A program made the translations under genes and the position numbers. Positions 44,129 through 52,898 of a DNA stretch of 64,000 nt are shown piece after piece. Numbering within the stretch: the stretch's first letter is position 1; each line of letters begins with the position of its first letter. The DNA lies in NCBI RefSeq assembly GCF_001044425.1, contig NZ_LFML01000029.1, positions 1 to 64,000 of the forward strand, read 5' to 3'. This stretch comes from Streptomyces roseus. Its GTDB lineage: Bacteria > Actinomycetota > Actinomycetes > Streptomycetales > Streptomycetaceae. The notes below the pieces were generated by a model. That model worked only from the letters and a program-made list of their open reading frames with translations. It had not been told where the DNA came from and ran no database searches.

Positions 44129-44548
44129 GTCGACGACGATGGTGAACGGGCCGTGGTTGGTGAGCGAGACGCGCATGTCCGCGCCGAACCGGCCCGTCTC
44201 CACCGTCGCCCCCAGCGCCCGCAGCTGCCGGACCACCTCGTCGACCAGGGGCTCGGCGACCTCGCCGGGCGCCGCCGCGTTCCAGGTGGGGCGCCGGCCC
44301 TTGCGGGCGTCCCCGTAGAGCGTGAACTGGGAGATCACCAGCAGTGGGGCGTTCACGTCGCTGCAGGACTTCTCCGCCTCCAGGATCCGTACGGACCACA
44401 GCTTGCGCGCCAGCTGCGCCGCCTTCTGCGGGGTGTCGTCGTGGGTCACCCCCACCAGCACGCACAGCCCCTCGCCGACGATCTCGCCCACGGTCTCGCC
44501 GGCCACGACGACGCTCGCGCCGTCCACCCTCTGCACCACTGCTCGCAT
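44123..44548 (-). CDS. dtd: D-aminoacyl-tRNA deacylase
   Basis: From ATG 44548 the protein has 141 residues, the usual DTD length. [15 protein letters not shown] starts the fold; the active-site motif [15 protein letters not shown] and the C-terminal Gly-Pro motif LTNHGPFT (usually NxGPVT) are present. It removes D-amino acids (and glycine from tRNA-Ala) mischarged onto tRNA. TACACA lies 6 nt before the ATG, consistent with leaderless expression. Its stop codon sits in the palindrome shared with ygfZ. Confidence 0.92.
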   Translation of the reverse strand: MRAVVQRVDGASVVVAGETVGEIVGEGLCVLVGVTHDDTPQKAAQLARKLWSVRILEAEKSCSDVNAPLLVISQFTLYGDARKGRRPTWNAAAPGEVAEPLVDEVVRQLRALGATVETGRFGADMRVSLTNHGPFTIVVDV

Positions 44549-44710
44549 ACCACCTGTGTACCAGGCGTGCACCCATCAGGGGCCGATCGGGTGGAGTGGG
44601 ACTGCAACCGCACCACGGAGAGTGGCACGATGCACGCAGGCGGTGCTTCCCTCCGGTCCCATGGGCCGGGAGAGACCCCATGCACCGGTCGAGGGGACGG
44701 ACACGTTCAC

Positions 44711-45349
44711 ATGAATACTTCTGGTACCTCCGTACCTGCTTCACCCGTACCGGCATCACCCGCGGCCCCCGCGAAGGGCAGCGCGGTCCGACCGCCCGCG
44801 CAGCGCACGGGCGGGGGGCAGGCGCTGACCACGCCCGCCACCGCGCTCGCAGCCGGCTGCCCCGCCACCGCGCTCGGGCTGCCGGAGCTGCGCACGCTGC
44901 GCCGCGACGCGCAGCGCGACGAGGCCGACCTGAGCTACGTACGCAGACTCCTCCAGGGCCGCATCGACATCCTGCGTGCCGAACTGGCCCGGCGCAGCGA
45001 CCCGGAGGCGCCGGTGACCCCGGAGCCGCCGGTGGTGGACCGGCTCTCGGAGATCCTCGCCGACGCGCCCTCCAGCCGCAGCGCCTCCGCCCGGCACGTC
45101 ACGCTGTGCACCCCGCACAGCGAGGAGTTCCGGCTGCTGGCGGCGGAGATGCTGTCGGACGTGGAGCTGTCGGACCTGGCGGCCCGCACAGACGGCGAAC
45201 TGCACGAGGCGATGGCCCGGTTGGTCGGCTACGAACAGCAGGTCTCCCGGCGCAGACAGCAGTTGCAGCGCACGGCGGACGACTGCAGCGCGGAGATCAC
45301 CCGGCGCTACCGGGAGGGCGAGGCGCAGGTGGACGACCTTCTGGTGTAG
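44711..45349 (+). CDS. rsiG: RsiG, c-di-GMP-dependent anti-sigma factor for WhiG
   Basis: From ATG 44711 the protein has 212 residues. A disordered Pro/Ala start is followed by two long helices, each carrying the RsiG c-di-GMP signature E(x)3S(x)2R(x)3Q(x)3D. The first is E71-S75-R78-Q82-D86, the second E175-S179-R182-Q186-D190. Both are exact. In Streptomyces, RsiG bound to c-di-GMP sequesters the sporulation sigma factor WhiG. An N-terminal extension to 44153 would run through the antisense of dtd and is rejected. Confidence 0.9.
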   Translation: MNTSGTSVPASPVPASPAAPAKGSAVRPPAQRTGGGQALTTPATALAAGCPATALGLPELRTLRRDAQRDEADLSYVRRLLQGRIDILRAELARRSDPEAPVTPEPPVVDRLSEILADAPSSRSASARHVTLCTPHSEEFRLLAAEMLSDVELSDLAARTDGELHEAMARLVGYEQQVSRRRQQLQRTADDCSAEITRRYREGEAQVDDLLV

Positions 45350-45457
45350 CCGGCCGAGGGCTGATGTGCCGGCCCGCCCGCGCGGCGCCGCCGCGGGCCG
45401 TGCGGCGCGGGTAATTCGCGCGACCGCGGCCGGGGGCGGCGGTTAGCGTGGCCGGTC

Positions 45458-46702
45458 ATGAGTGCTGACGTGCGGCCGATCGCCGAATCCGAATTCCCCG
45501 CGTGGCTCAGGGCCGTCAACAGCGGCTTCCTGCGCCCCGATCCCCCCACCGATTCCGAAATCGCCCAGCGGGCCAAGCACACCGACCTCGCCCGCACCCT
45601 GGGCGCCTTCGACCCCGCCACCGGCCGCTGCGTGGCCACCTTCCGCTCCTTCGCGCAGGAGCTGACCGTGCCGGGCGGGGCGAGCGTGCCCGCGAGCGCC
45701 GTCACCAACGTCACCGTGCTGCCCACGCACCGCCGCCGCGGTTTGCTGACCCGGATGATGGCCACCGAGCTGGCGGCCGCACGCGAGCGCGGCGACGTCG
45801 TGTCCACGCTGATCGCCGCCGAGTACCCGATCTACGGCCGGTACGGGTACGGGCCGGCCGCCTCGATCGCCGAGTGGGAGATCGACGTGAGCCGCACCGG
45901 GCTCGACCCGCGCTGGTCCGGGCCCGCGGACGGCGGCCGGATCGAGCTGGTGGACGCGGCCGCCGTGCGCGCCGTGGGCCCCGGGCTGCACGAGCGGCTG
46001 CGGGCCGTGTCCCCCGGCACGGTCACCCGCAGCGCGCGCTGGTGGAGTCTTGCCACGGGGCTGGAGGAGATGCCCTCGCGCCCGTACCAGGAGAGGTTCC
46101 ACGCCGTGTACCGGACGGCGGAGGGCGAGCCGGCCGGCCTCGCCGTGTACGGGACCGACGCGCACTGGACGGAGGCGAAGGTCCCCCTCAACACCCTCCA
46201 GGTCAAGGACCTGATAGCGGTCACCCCCGAGGCCGAGCGCGCCCTGTGGCACTTCCTGTGCTCGATCGACTGGGTGCTGAAGGTCCGCACGGGCCACCGC
46301 GCTCCGGACGACCTCGTCGCGCAGTTGCTGCCCGACCCGCGGTCGGCCAGGATCGTGACGGCCTCGGACTTCCTGTGGGTGCGCGTGCTGGACGTCGTAC
46401 GGGCGCTGGGCGCGCGGAGCTACGCCGTGCCCGGTGTCCTCGTACTGGAGGTGACGGACCCGGGGGGTCCGGCCGCCGGCCGCTACCGTCTGGACGCGGG
46501 CACGGGGGAGTGCGCGCCCACACGGGAGCCGGCCGACCTGCGCCTGGACGCGTCGGCGCTGGGCGCGCTGTACCTCGGCGACGAGTCGGCGCAGCGGCTC
46601 GGCGCGCTCGGGCGGATCGCGCAGGAGCGGCCGGGGGCGCTGGCGCTCGCGGACGCGGTGTTCCGCACGGCGCGGCGCCCGTGGTGCCCGGACATCTTCT
46701 GA
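45458..46702 (+). CDS. Eis-like GNAT acetyltransferase
   Basis: A 414-residue protein with the three-part Eis layout: N-terminal GNAT with [17 protein letters not shown] (about 84-100), a second GNAT-like middle domain, and a sterol-carrier-like C-terminus. It ends PWCPDIF: the C-terminal Phe carboxylate is a catalytic group in Eis. Eis proteins acetylate amines such as aminoglycosides; the native substrate is unknown. TAGCGT 8 nt before the ATG suggests leaderless expression. Confidence 0.88.
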   Translation: MSADVRPIAESEFPAWLRAVNSGFLRPDPPTDSEIAQRAKHTDLARTLGAFDPATGRCVATFRSFAQELTVPGGASVPASAVTNVTVLPTHRRRGLLTRMMATELAAARERGDVVSTLIAAEYPIYGRYGYGPAASIAEWEIDVSRTGLDPRWSGPADGGRIELVDAAAVRAVGPGLHERLRAVSPGTVTRSARWWSLATGLEEMPSRPYQERFHAVYRTAEGEPAGLAVYGTDAHWTEAKVPLNTLQVKDLIAVTPEAERALWHFLCSIDWVLKVRTGHRAPDDLVAQLLPDPRSARIVTASDFLWVRVLDVVRALGARSYAVPGVLVLEVTDPGGPAAGRYRLDAGTGECAPTREPADLRLDASALGALYLGDESAQRLGALGRIAQERPGALALADAVFRTARRPWCPDIF

Positions 46703-46723
46703 GAGGGACGAGGGACGGATCCA

Positions 46724-47491
46724 GTGACTTCGATTGTCGAGACCCTGCGTGCGGCGGGCTGCGTCTTCGCGGAGGAGGAGGCGCGGCTGCTGACGGCCGC
46801 CGCCGAGGACGACGGGCACCTGACGGACCTGGTGGCCCGCCGGGCGGGCGGTGAACCGCTGGAGCACGTCGTCGGGTGGGCGGAGTTCTGCGGGCTGCGC
46901 ATGCGGGTGGGCGCGGGGGCGTTCGTACCGCGGCGGCGCACCGAGTTCCTGGTGCGGGAGGCGGTGGCCCTGGGCCGCCCGGACGCCGTCGTACTGGACC
47001 TGTGCTGCGGGGTCGGCGCGCTGGGCGCAGCGGTGGCGGCGCAGCTGGGCGCCCGGGTGGAGCTGCACGCGGCGGACATCGACCCGGCGGCGCTGGAGTA
47101 CGCGCGGCTGAACGTGGCCCCGTACGGCGGGCGGGTCCACGAGGGCGATCTGTACGCGGCGCTGCCCGACTCGCTGCGCGGGCGGGTGGATCTGCTGCTG
47201 GTCAACGCCCCGTACGTGCCGACCGGGGAGATCGGGCTGCTCCCGGCGGAGGCCCGCGACCACGAGCCGCTGACCTCGCTGGACGGCGGTCCGGACGGCC
47301 TGGACATCCACCGCCGGGTGGCGTCGGGGGCCCTGCCGTGGCTGGCCCCGGGCGGCCGCCTGCTGATCGAGACGAGCGCCCGCCAGTCCCCGCGCACGGC
47401 CTCGGCCCTGTCGGCGGCGGGCCTGGCGGTCCGCGCGGCATCCTCGGAGGAACTGCACGCGACACTGGCCATCGGCACCCGCGCGGCCTAG
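46724..47491 (+). CDS. HemK/PrmC-like SAM-dependent methyltransferase
   Basis: A 255-residue protein with GTG start, 21 bp after the Eis-like gene. The HemK features are RRAGGEPLEHVVGWAEFCGL, then VPRRRTEFLV, SAM motif I VLDLCCGVGALG, and the catalytic-pocket motif LLVNAPYVP. Canonical PrmC has NPPY; the NAPY variant here suggests a different substrate from release-factor Gln, or reduced activity. The genuine prmC is usually next to prfA, which is not in this window. Confidence 0.8.
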   Translation: MTSIVETLRAAGCVFAEEEARLLTAAAEDDGHLTDLVARRAGGEPLEHVVGWAEFCGLRMRVGAGAFVPRRRTEFLVREAVALGRPDAVVLDLCCGVGALGAAVAAQLGARVELHAADIDPAALEYARLNVAPYGGRVHEGDLYAALPDSLRGRVDLLLVNAPYVPTGEIGLLPAEARDHEPLTSLDGGPDGLDIHRRVASGALPWLAPGGRLLIETSARQSPRTASALSAAGLAVRAASSEELHATLAIGTRAA

Positions 47492-47582
47492 GCCCGCGCC
47501 CCCGCGCCCCCGGGTACCGGGCAACAGGGCGCCTCCGCCGGCGAGTTGCCGGGGGTCCGGCGGGGGCGCGTACGCTGGCGGG

Positions 47583-48050
47583 GTGACGCTCGACGACCTC
47601 AGACGACTGCGGCGGGCCCGGGACATGATGGACCGCGAGTACGCGCGGCCCCTCGACGTCGCCGAGCTCGCGGGCGTCGCCCTGATGTCGGCGGGGCACT
47701 TCTCCCGCAGCTTCCGGGCCGCCTTCGGGGAGACCCCGTACAGCTACCTCATGACCCGGCGCGTGGAGCGGGCGAAAGCGCTGCTGCGGCGGGGGGACCT
47801 GAGCGTCACGGAGGTCTGCTTCGAGGTCGGCTGCACCTCGCTGGGGTCCTTCAGCTCCCGTTTCACCGAGCTGGTCGGGGAGAGCCCGAGCGCGTACCGG
47901 GCCCGCGATCACGAGCCCGGCGCGGCCATCCCGGCGTGCGTCGCCAAGATCCTCACGCGGCCGGTCAGGAACGGCCCGGCCACGAGCGGGCCCGCCGAGA
48001 GCGGGCCCGCCGGGACCGGTCCGGAAGCGGAATCCGCCACCCGCGCTTAG
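47583..48050 (+). CDS. AraC-family transcriptional regulator
   Basis: A 155-residue protein consisting mainly of the AraC double HTH: LDVAELAGVALMSAGHFSRS followed by FRAAFGETPYSYLMTRR, and VTEVCFEVGCTSLGSFSSRF followed by TELVGESPSAYR. A Gly/Pro/Ser tail ends the chain; there is no separate ligand domain. TACGCT lies 6 nt before the GTG start. It sits 10 bp before a VOC-family gene, its probable target. Confidence 0.88.
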   Translation: MTLDDLRRLRRARDMMDREYARPLDVAELAGVALMSAGHFSRSFRAAFGETPYSYLMTRRVERAKALLRRGDLSVTEVCFEVGCTSLGSFSSRFTELVGESPSAYRARDHEPGAAIPACVAKILTRPVRNGPATSGPAESGPAGTGPEAESATRA

Positions 48051-48060
48051 CGTCGGTCGC

Positions 48061-48480
48061 ATGGAAATCAAGCTGTCCCAGTGCTTCATCGCGGTCGACG
48101 ACCACGACAGAGCGCTCGCCTTCTACCGCGACGCCCTCGGCCTGGAGGTCCGCAACGACGTGGCGTTCGAGGGGATGCGCTGGGTGACCGTCGGCTCGCC
48201 GGCGCAGCCGGACGTGGAGATCGTCCTGGAACCCCCGGCCGCGAACCCGAACGCCGCTCCCGCCGACCGGCAGGCGATGGCCGAACTGCTCGCCAAGGGC
48301 ATGCTGCGCGGCGTGATCTTCTCCACCGACGACGTGGACGCCGCCTTCGAACGCATCCGGGCCGCGGGCGGCGAGGTCCTCCAAGAGCCGGCCGACCAGC
48401 CGTACGGGGTCCGCGACTGCGCCTTCCGCGATCCGGCGGGGAACATGCTCCGCATCAACCAGCCCCGCGCCCTTGGGTGA
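48061..48480 (+). CDS. VOC-family (glyoxalase-like) protein
   Basis: A 139-residue protein with two beta-alpha-beta-beta-beta units: SQCFIAVDDHDRALAFYRDA and GVIFSTDDVDAAFERIRAAG, ending FRDPAGNMLRINQP. The metal-site Glu/His pattern of true glyoxalase I is incomplete, so it may be a dioxygenase-like or binding protein. It forms a pair with the AraC regulator, an arrangement frequent in Streptomyces. TAGCGT 7 nt before the ATG suggests its own leaderless start. Confidence 0.85.
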   Translation: MEIKLSQCFIAVDDHDRALAFYRDALGLEVRNDVAFEGMRWVTVGSPAQPDVEIVLEPPAANPNAAPADRQAMAELLAKGMLRGVIFSTDDVDAAFERIRAAGGEVLQEPADQPYGVRDCAFRDPAGNMLRINQPRALG

Positions 48481-48504
48481 TTTTGCAAGCAGCTGCTTGC
48501 AAAA
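48481..48504. promoter_or_regulatory. 24-bp perfect palindrome upstream of the XRE regulator
   Basis: TTTTGCAAGCAG followed by its exact complement CTGCTTGCAAAA, with no spacer, lies 28-51 bp before the regulator's ATG, starting right after the VOC stop codon. A further half-like TTAGCAAG follows at 48506. It is a probable operator covering the -35 region of the XRE-hbhA-DUF2516 genes. Confidence 0.75.
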
Positions 48505-48531
48505 GTTAGCAAGGTGCGGCAGGATCGGGGC

Positions 48532-48942
48532 ATGGCATCGCTCAACGTCGGAAATCTCGGCGAGTACCTCCGCGAGCAGCGGCGGCAGGCCCAGCTCTCG
48601 CTGCGGCAGCTGGCCGACGCGGCGGGGGTGGCGAATCCGTACCTGAGCCAGATCGAGCGCGGGCTGCGCAAGCCGAGCGCGGACATCCTCCAGCAGCTGG
48701 CCAAGGCGCTGCGGATCTCCGCGGAGACGCTGTACGTGCAGGCCGGGATCCTCGACGAGCGCGATCGCGACGAGGTCGAGACGCGGGCCGTCATACTCGG
48801 CGACCCGTCCATCAACGAGCGGCAGAAGCAGGTGCTGCTCCAGATCTACGACTCGTTCCGCAAGGAGAACGCGGCCGAGGCCGAACCGGCCGATCCGTCC
48901 GCCCCGCCCGGCGGGGACGACGCGATGCACCCTACGAACTGA
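48532..48942 (+). CDS. XRE-family regulator (Rv0474-like)
   Basis: From ATG 48532 the protein has 136 residues. The HTH lies in LGEYLREQRRQAQLSLRQLA and VANPYLSQIERGLRKPS. A C-terminal helix-rich part ends in a Pro/Ala/Asp tail. The chain strongly resembles the regulator encoded beside hbhA in mycobacteria (Rv0474 from memory), and the next two genes complete the same order. The perfect palindrome just upstream suggests autoregulation. CAGGAT 6 nt before the ATG could be the -10. Confidence 0.88.
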   Translation: MASLNVGNLGEYLREQRRQAQLSLRQLADAAGVANPYLSQIERGLRKPSADILQQLAKALRISAETLYVQAGILDERDRDEVETRAVILGDPSINERQKQVLLQIYDSFRKENAAEAEPADPSAPPGGDDAMHPTN

Positions 48943-48968
48943 ACTGTGATCCGGGAGGACCAGCCACC

Positions 48969-49544
48969 ATGGCCATCGCCGATGACCTGAAGAAGACCCT
49001 CACCGACCCGACTCCGCTCTACTTCGCCGCCGGCACCGCCGACCTCGCGGTGCAGCAGGCCAAGAAGGTGCCCGGGCTCATCGAGCAGCTGCGCGCGGAG
49101 GCCCCCGCGCGCATCGAGGCCGTGAAGAACACCGACCCGAAGATCGTGCAGGAGAAGGCGCGCGAGGCGCAGGAGGCGGTCACCGCCAAGTTCGCCGAGG
49201 TGCTGACCGCGATCGACCCGAAGAAGCTCGGGGAGACCGCCCAGGACCTGGCGCTGCGCGGCGTCGGCGTCGCCGCCGAGTACGCGGTGCGCGCCAAGGA
49301 GACGTACGACAAGGTCGCCGAGCACGGCGAGCAGGCCGTGCGGACCTGGCGGGGCGAGGTCTCCGAGGAGATCGTCGACATCGCGGTCGCCGTCGAGCCG
49401 AAGTCGGAGACGGCGCCCGAGCAGCCGGCGCAGGAGCCCGTCGCCGCCGACTCCCCGGCCGAGGACAAGCCCGCCGCCCGGCGCGCCACGGCGCGCAAGA
49501 ACAACGTGAAGAAGGCCACCGTCGCCGCCGGCGACGAGAGCTGA
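48969..49544 (+). CDS. HbhA-like helical protein
   Basis: A 191-residue protein 26 bp after the regulator, with GGGAGGA before the ATG. It is mainly a long amphipathic coiled coil (about 8-135; LYFAAGTADLAVQQAKKVPG is the conserved start). An acidic Pro/Ala segment and a basic tail (ARRATARKNNVKKAT) follow. Mycobacterial HbhA binds heparan sulfate through a Lys/Ala/Pro tail; here the Lys repeats are much reduced, so an adhesin role is unlikely. It may act at the membrane in growth, as inferred for other actinobacteria. Confidence 0.82.
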   Translation: MAIADDLKKTLTDPTPLYFAAGTADLAVQQAKKVPGLIEQLRAEAPARIEAVKNTDPKIVQEKAREAQEAVTAKFAEVLTAIDPKKLGETAQDLALRGVGVAAEYAVRAKETYDKVAEHGEQAVRTWRGEVSEEIVDIAVAVEPKSETAPEQPAQEPVAADSPAEDKPAARRATARKNNVKKATVAAGDES

Positions 49545-49574
49545 ATCCCGAACGGGAATCGAATGCGGTGATGG

Positions 49575-49605
49575 CGGGCCGGGCACCAGTGGGGTGTCCG
49601 GCCCG
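49575..49605 (+). terminator. Hairpin after the hbhA-like gene
   Basis: CGGGCCGG-GCACC pairs with GGGTG-CCGGCCCG across an AGTG loop (49575-49605), 30 nt after the stop codon. It probably ends or attenuates the XRE-hbhA transcript before the DUF2516 gene. Confidence 0.7.
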
Positions 49606-49686
49606 TTGTCGTTTGAGAGAGCCGCCCTGCCGGTAGCGTGGAGGCAGGCGGCATCGGGCGTGCGAACGTGAGAAGGCGGTCAGGCG

Positions 49687-50034
49687 ATGTTGATGAACGG
49701 GTTCGATAACGGAGTGCTTCCGCTGCTCGGATTCGCCATGCTGGCACTCGCCGTCGTGGCCTTCGTCCTCGCCCTGCTCGCGCGGGAGGACGCCTACCGC
49801 GCCGCCGACAAGCAGAGCAAGACGTTCTGGCTGGTCATCCTCGGGGTCACCGTGGTGGTGGACTTCTTCCTGGGGATGCTGTTCCTGGAGATCGCCGGCC
49901 TCGTGGCCACCATCGTGTTCTTCGTCGACGTGCGGCCGGCCCTCAAGCAGGTCTCGGGCGGCGGCCGGGGCGGCCGGCGCAGCGGCGGGAGCAGCAGCGA
50001 CGGTCCGTACGGCCCGTACAACGGCGGGCGCTGA
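49687..50034 (+). CDS. DUF2516 membrane protein (Rv0476-like)
   Basis: A 115-residue protein with three membrane helices (about 10-32, 42-66, 67-88) and a Gly/Ser-rich tail. LLAREDAYRAADKQSKTFWL between the first two helices is the DUF2516 signature. The family accompanies hbhA across actinobacteria, so the two probably share a membrane function. It ends 19 bp from the convergent phosphatase gene. Confidence 0.82.
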   Translation: MLMNGFDNGVLPLLGFAMLALAVVAFVLALLAREDAYRAADKQSKTFWLVILGVTVVVDFFLGMLFLEIAGLVATIVFFVDVRPALKQVSGGGRGGRRSGGSSSDGPYGPYNGGR

Positions 50035-50053
50035 CCGCGGCGGGCCCGGCCCG

Positions 50054-51382
50054 TCAGGACGCGCTGCGGGAGAGCAGCACCACGGCCACGTCGTCGGTGA
50101 GCTCCCCGCCGTTGAGGCGGCGGGCCTCGGTGACGGAGGCCTCCAGCAGGCCCTCGCCGGTCAGACCGCGGTCGAGGTGCCGGTTGATCATCTCGACCAT
50201 CCCGTCCTGTCCCAGCCGCTCCTTGCCCTCGCCGATGCGGCCCTCGATCAGCCCGTCGGTGTAGAGCATCAGGCTCCAGGTGCCGCCCAGCTCGACCTGG
50301 CGGCGCGGCCAGCGGGCCTTGGGCAGCAGGCCGAGCGCCGGGCCGCTGTTCTCGTACGGGAGGAGCTGCGCGCGGCGGCCCGGCCGGGATATCAGCGGGG
50401 CCGGATGGCCCGCCAGGCACAGGCCGGCGCGGCGGCCGTCGGGGGAGATGTCCACGGTGCACAGCGTCGCGAAGATCTCGTCGCCGGGGCGCTCCACCTC
50501 CAGGACCTCCTGGAGGGTCGACAGCAGGTCGTCGCCGCACAGTCCGGCCAGGGTCAGGGCGCGCCAGGCGATGCGGAGCTCGACGCCGAGGGCGGCCTCG
50601 TCGGGGCCGTGGCCGCAGACGTCGCCGATCATGGCGTGGACGGTGCCGTCGGGGGTGCGGACGGTGTCGTAGAAGTCCCCGCCGAGGAGGGCGCGGCTGC
50701 GGCCGGGGCGGTAGCGGGCGGCGAAGCGGAGGTCGGAGCCTTCGAGGAGGGGGTTGGGGAGCAGCCCCCGCTCCAGGCGGGCGTTCTCCTGGGCCCGAAG
50801 TTTCGATTCTGCAAGCTTGTACTGGGCGATGTCCGCCCGTTTTCTCTCCACGGCGTAGCGGATGGCCCGGCTCAGCAGCCGTCCGTCGAGCTCGTCGCGG
50901 AAGAGGAAGTCCTGCGCTCCGACCCGGACGGCCTCGGCGGCGCGCTCGGCGTCGGCCTCGGCGGTCAGGACGAGGACGGCGTGGCGCGGCGCGATCCGGA
51001 GCACCTCGCGCAGGGTGTCCAGCTGGTCGACGACCGCGGTGCGCGTGCCGCCCGCCGTGGTGGATCCGGCGGCGGGCAGGGAGAGGTCGAGCAGGATGCA
51101 GTGCACGTCATGGGTGAGCAGGCGCGCGGCCTCGGTGAGGTTGCGGGCGGTGCGGAGCCGGATGCGGTGCCCGTCGGAGTCGAGGATCTCGGGGACGGTG
51201 AGGCCGCCCCCGGGGTCGTCCTCGATCACCAGCAGGGTCAGGGACGCCTGGGGTGCGGTGGTGTGCGCGGCGGGGATGTGCGCGACGGGGACGTGCACGG
51301 CTGCCGAGGGGCCTGCCTGCGGGGTTGCCTGAGCGCTCTCCGTGGCGGGGGTGTCCCTCTGCCGCGGTACGGGTACGGCCAT
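50054..51382 (-). CDS. Response-regulator/PP2C (RsbU-SpoIIE-like) phosphatase
   Basis: A 442-residue protein. After a 45-residue Ala/Pro start, a receiver domain (about 47-175) has an EDD acidic cluster, phospho-acceptor Asp in CILLDLSLP and VLTAEADAE. A coiled linker precedes a PP2C/SpoIIE domain (about 210-440) with the metal-binding motifs LLGGDFYDT and IGDVCGHGPDEA and ending ELTDDVAVVLLSR. It likely dephosphorylates an anti-anti-sigma factor in a SigB/SigH-type pathway, controlled by phosphorylation of its receiver. No partner kinase is adjacent. Confidence 0.88.
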   Translation of the reverse strand: MAVPVPRQRDTPATESAQATPQAGPSAAVHVPVAHIPAAHTTAPQASLTLLVIEDDPGGGLTVPEILDSDGHRIRLRTARNLTEAARLLTHDVHCILLDLSLPAAGSTTAGGTRTAVVDQLDTLREVLRIAPRHAVLVLTAEADAERAAEAVRVGAQDFLFRDELDGRLLSRAIRYAVERKRADIAQYKLAESKLRAQENARLERGLLPNPLLEGSDLRFAARYRPGRSRALLGGDFYDTVRTPDGTVHAMIGDVCGHGPDEAALGVELRIAWRALTLAGLCGDDLLSTLQEVLEVERPGDEIFATLCTVDISPDGRRAGLCLAGHPAPLISRPGRRAQLLPYENSGPALGLLPKARWPRRQVELGGTWSLMLYTDGLIEGRIGEGKERLGQDGMVEMINRHLDRGLTGEGLLEASVTEARRLNGGELTDDVAVVLLSRSAS

Positions 51383-51488
51383 CGTCTCCGGTTCCTTCCC
51401 TCCCCCCGAGGGTGCGTCCGGCAGACCCTAGCGGGCGGTGGCCGTGGAGCGGAATGCCGCTCTGGGCCGGGGCCGCTGTCATATGCCG

Positions 51489-51560
51489 CTATCGCGGGGG
51501 AAAGTCCGCCTCGCTGAGTGCCCACAGAATGAGAAACGTCACGGAGACGGCGATCGCCAT
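51489..51560 (-). CDS. Possible 23-residue hydrophobic peptide
   Basis: ATG 51560 to TAG 51489 encodes MAIAVSVTFLILWALSEADF and three more residues, a single hydrophobic helix. GGTGGGCGGG precedes the ATG; a GTG start at 51569 would add three residues. Coding is suggested by the hydrophobic composition and start context only. It lies between the NlpC/P60 and phosphatase genes. Confidence 0.3.
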   Translation of the reverse strand: MAIAVSVTFLILWALSEADFPPR

Positions 51561-51611
51561 CCCGCCCACCGAGACGCCGCCGCGCCCTGCCGGGTTCCCG
51601 GCGGGCCGCCC

Positions 51612-52673
51612 TTACGCGTCGGGGCGGACCACCGCCTTGATCGGCATCGAGCCGGCGCCCGCCAGGGTGACGTTGCGGCCCGGGCGGGGGGCGTGGATCA
51701 TCGCGCCGTCGCCCACGTACATCCCGACGTGGCTCGCGTCGTCGAAGTAGATGATCAGGTCACCCGGCCGCATGTCCTTGATCGCGACCTTCGGCAGCAG
51801 CCGCAGCTGCTCCTGCGACGTGCGCGGGATGCCCCTGCCCGCAGCCCGCCAGGCCTGCGAGGTGAGGCCGGAGCAGTCGAAGGAGTCCGGGCCCTCGGCG
51901 CCCCACACGTACGGCTTGCCCATCTGCGCCGTGGCGTACTGGACCGCCTTCTTCCCCGACTCCGACGCCGAGCTGCTGATCTCCTTCAGCACGCCCGTCG
52001 ACAGCCAGGCGGTCTGCGCCTTGTACTGCGCTTCCTGCTCCAGCTGGATCAGCCGGGCCTTCTCCTCGGCCTCCAGCTTGCTCTCCAGCGTCTCCGCCGA
52101 CTTGATCTTCTCCTCAATCTGCTTCTTCGCGTTCTCCTGCTTGATCCGGTTGGCTTCGAGCTTCTCCCACTGCGCGCTCGCGTCCTTCGCGTACTGCTGC
52201 AAGTCGCTCTGCGTGCGGTTCATTTCGGACAGCAGGTCGGTGGTCGCCTTCTCGCCCTGGCGGATCCGGTCCGCCCCGTCGAGGAACTGGCTCGGGGTGC
52301 CGCTCAGCGCCAGCCGCGCGCCGGCCGGCATCCCGCCCGAGCGGTACTGGGCGCGCGCGGCGGCCCCCGCGCGGTTCTTCAGGGCCGTGATCCGGTCCTG
52401 GCCCGCCACGACCTGCTTCGCGATCTCGACGATCTTGGCGGACTGCGCCTTGGCCTCGCTCTCCGCGAGGTTGTACGCGTCCGTCGCCGTACCCGCCTGG
52501 CGGTACAGCTCGTCGATCTCCTGGCGCACCTGCTCAAGGGACTTGGCGCCGGGCGCGGGCGCCGGGGCCGCCTGGGCCACGCCCGTCATGGCCGACACGG
52601 CCAGCAGCGCCGTCGCACACAGCAGGGTGAGAGCGGACGCGCCGCGCCGCCGCCTTCGCTCCACGGTCCCCAT
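51612..52673 (-). CDS. Secreted NlpC/P60 peptidoglycan endopeptidase with coiled coil
   Basis: A 353-residue protein. Signal peptide 1-36 (RRRRR start, VAQAA end), a long coiled coil (about 45-225) and an NlpC/P60 domain (about 240-353). The catalytic residues are Cys267 (FDCSG), His315 (SHVGMYVG) and His327. This is the RipA/CwlO-like layout: an endopeptidase cutting stem peptides, with the coiled coil as regulatory lid or FtsEX contact. The stretch upstream (52674-52898) contains no c-di-AMP riboswitch that I can recognise. Confidence 0.9.
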   Translation of the reverse strand: MGTVERRRRRGASALTLLCATALLAVSAMTGVAQAAPAPAPGAKSLEQVRQEIDELYRQAGTATDAYNLAESEAKAQSAKIVEIAKQVVAGQDRITALKNRAGAAARAQYRSGGMPAGARLALSGTPSQFLDGADRIRQGEKATTDLLSEMNRTQSDLQQYAKDASAQWEKLEANRIKQENAKKQIEEKIKSAETLESKLEAEEKARLIQLEQEAQYKAQTAWLSTGVLKEISSSASESGKKAVQYATAQMGKPYVWGAEGPDSFDCSGLTSQAWRAAGRGIPRTSQEQLRLLPKVAIKDMRPGDLIIYFDDASHVGMYVGDGAMIHAPRPGRNVTLAGAGSMPIKAVVRPDA

Positions 52674-52898
52674 GGTCCCCCCAGGTGCCCCGAGTCGGAT
52701 CCGGTATCAGATCTGACTATTCATCAGTAACTTTGCCCTGCCTTCGGGATGGTGCCACGAGCGGGTGGATTCCAACACCCTCACGAGGACCGCCCGATCT
52801 TGCCTCCGGTCCGGGCTCCGGCCCCGCCCCAGTCCCCCACACCCGTCCCCGACGACTCAACGGGCCACCCCGGCAACCGGTTCCCCGCCGCGCCACAT

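Noticed and set aside
52674..52898. c-di-AMP (ydaO-type) riboswitch before the NlpC/P60 gene
   Set aside because: Expected in many Streptomyces wall-hydrolase leaders, but I could not find the conserved blocks in this leader; a covariance search would settle it.
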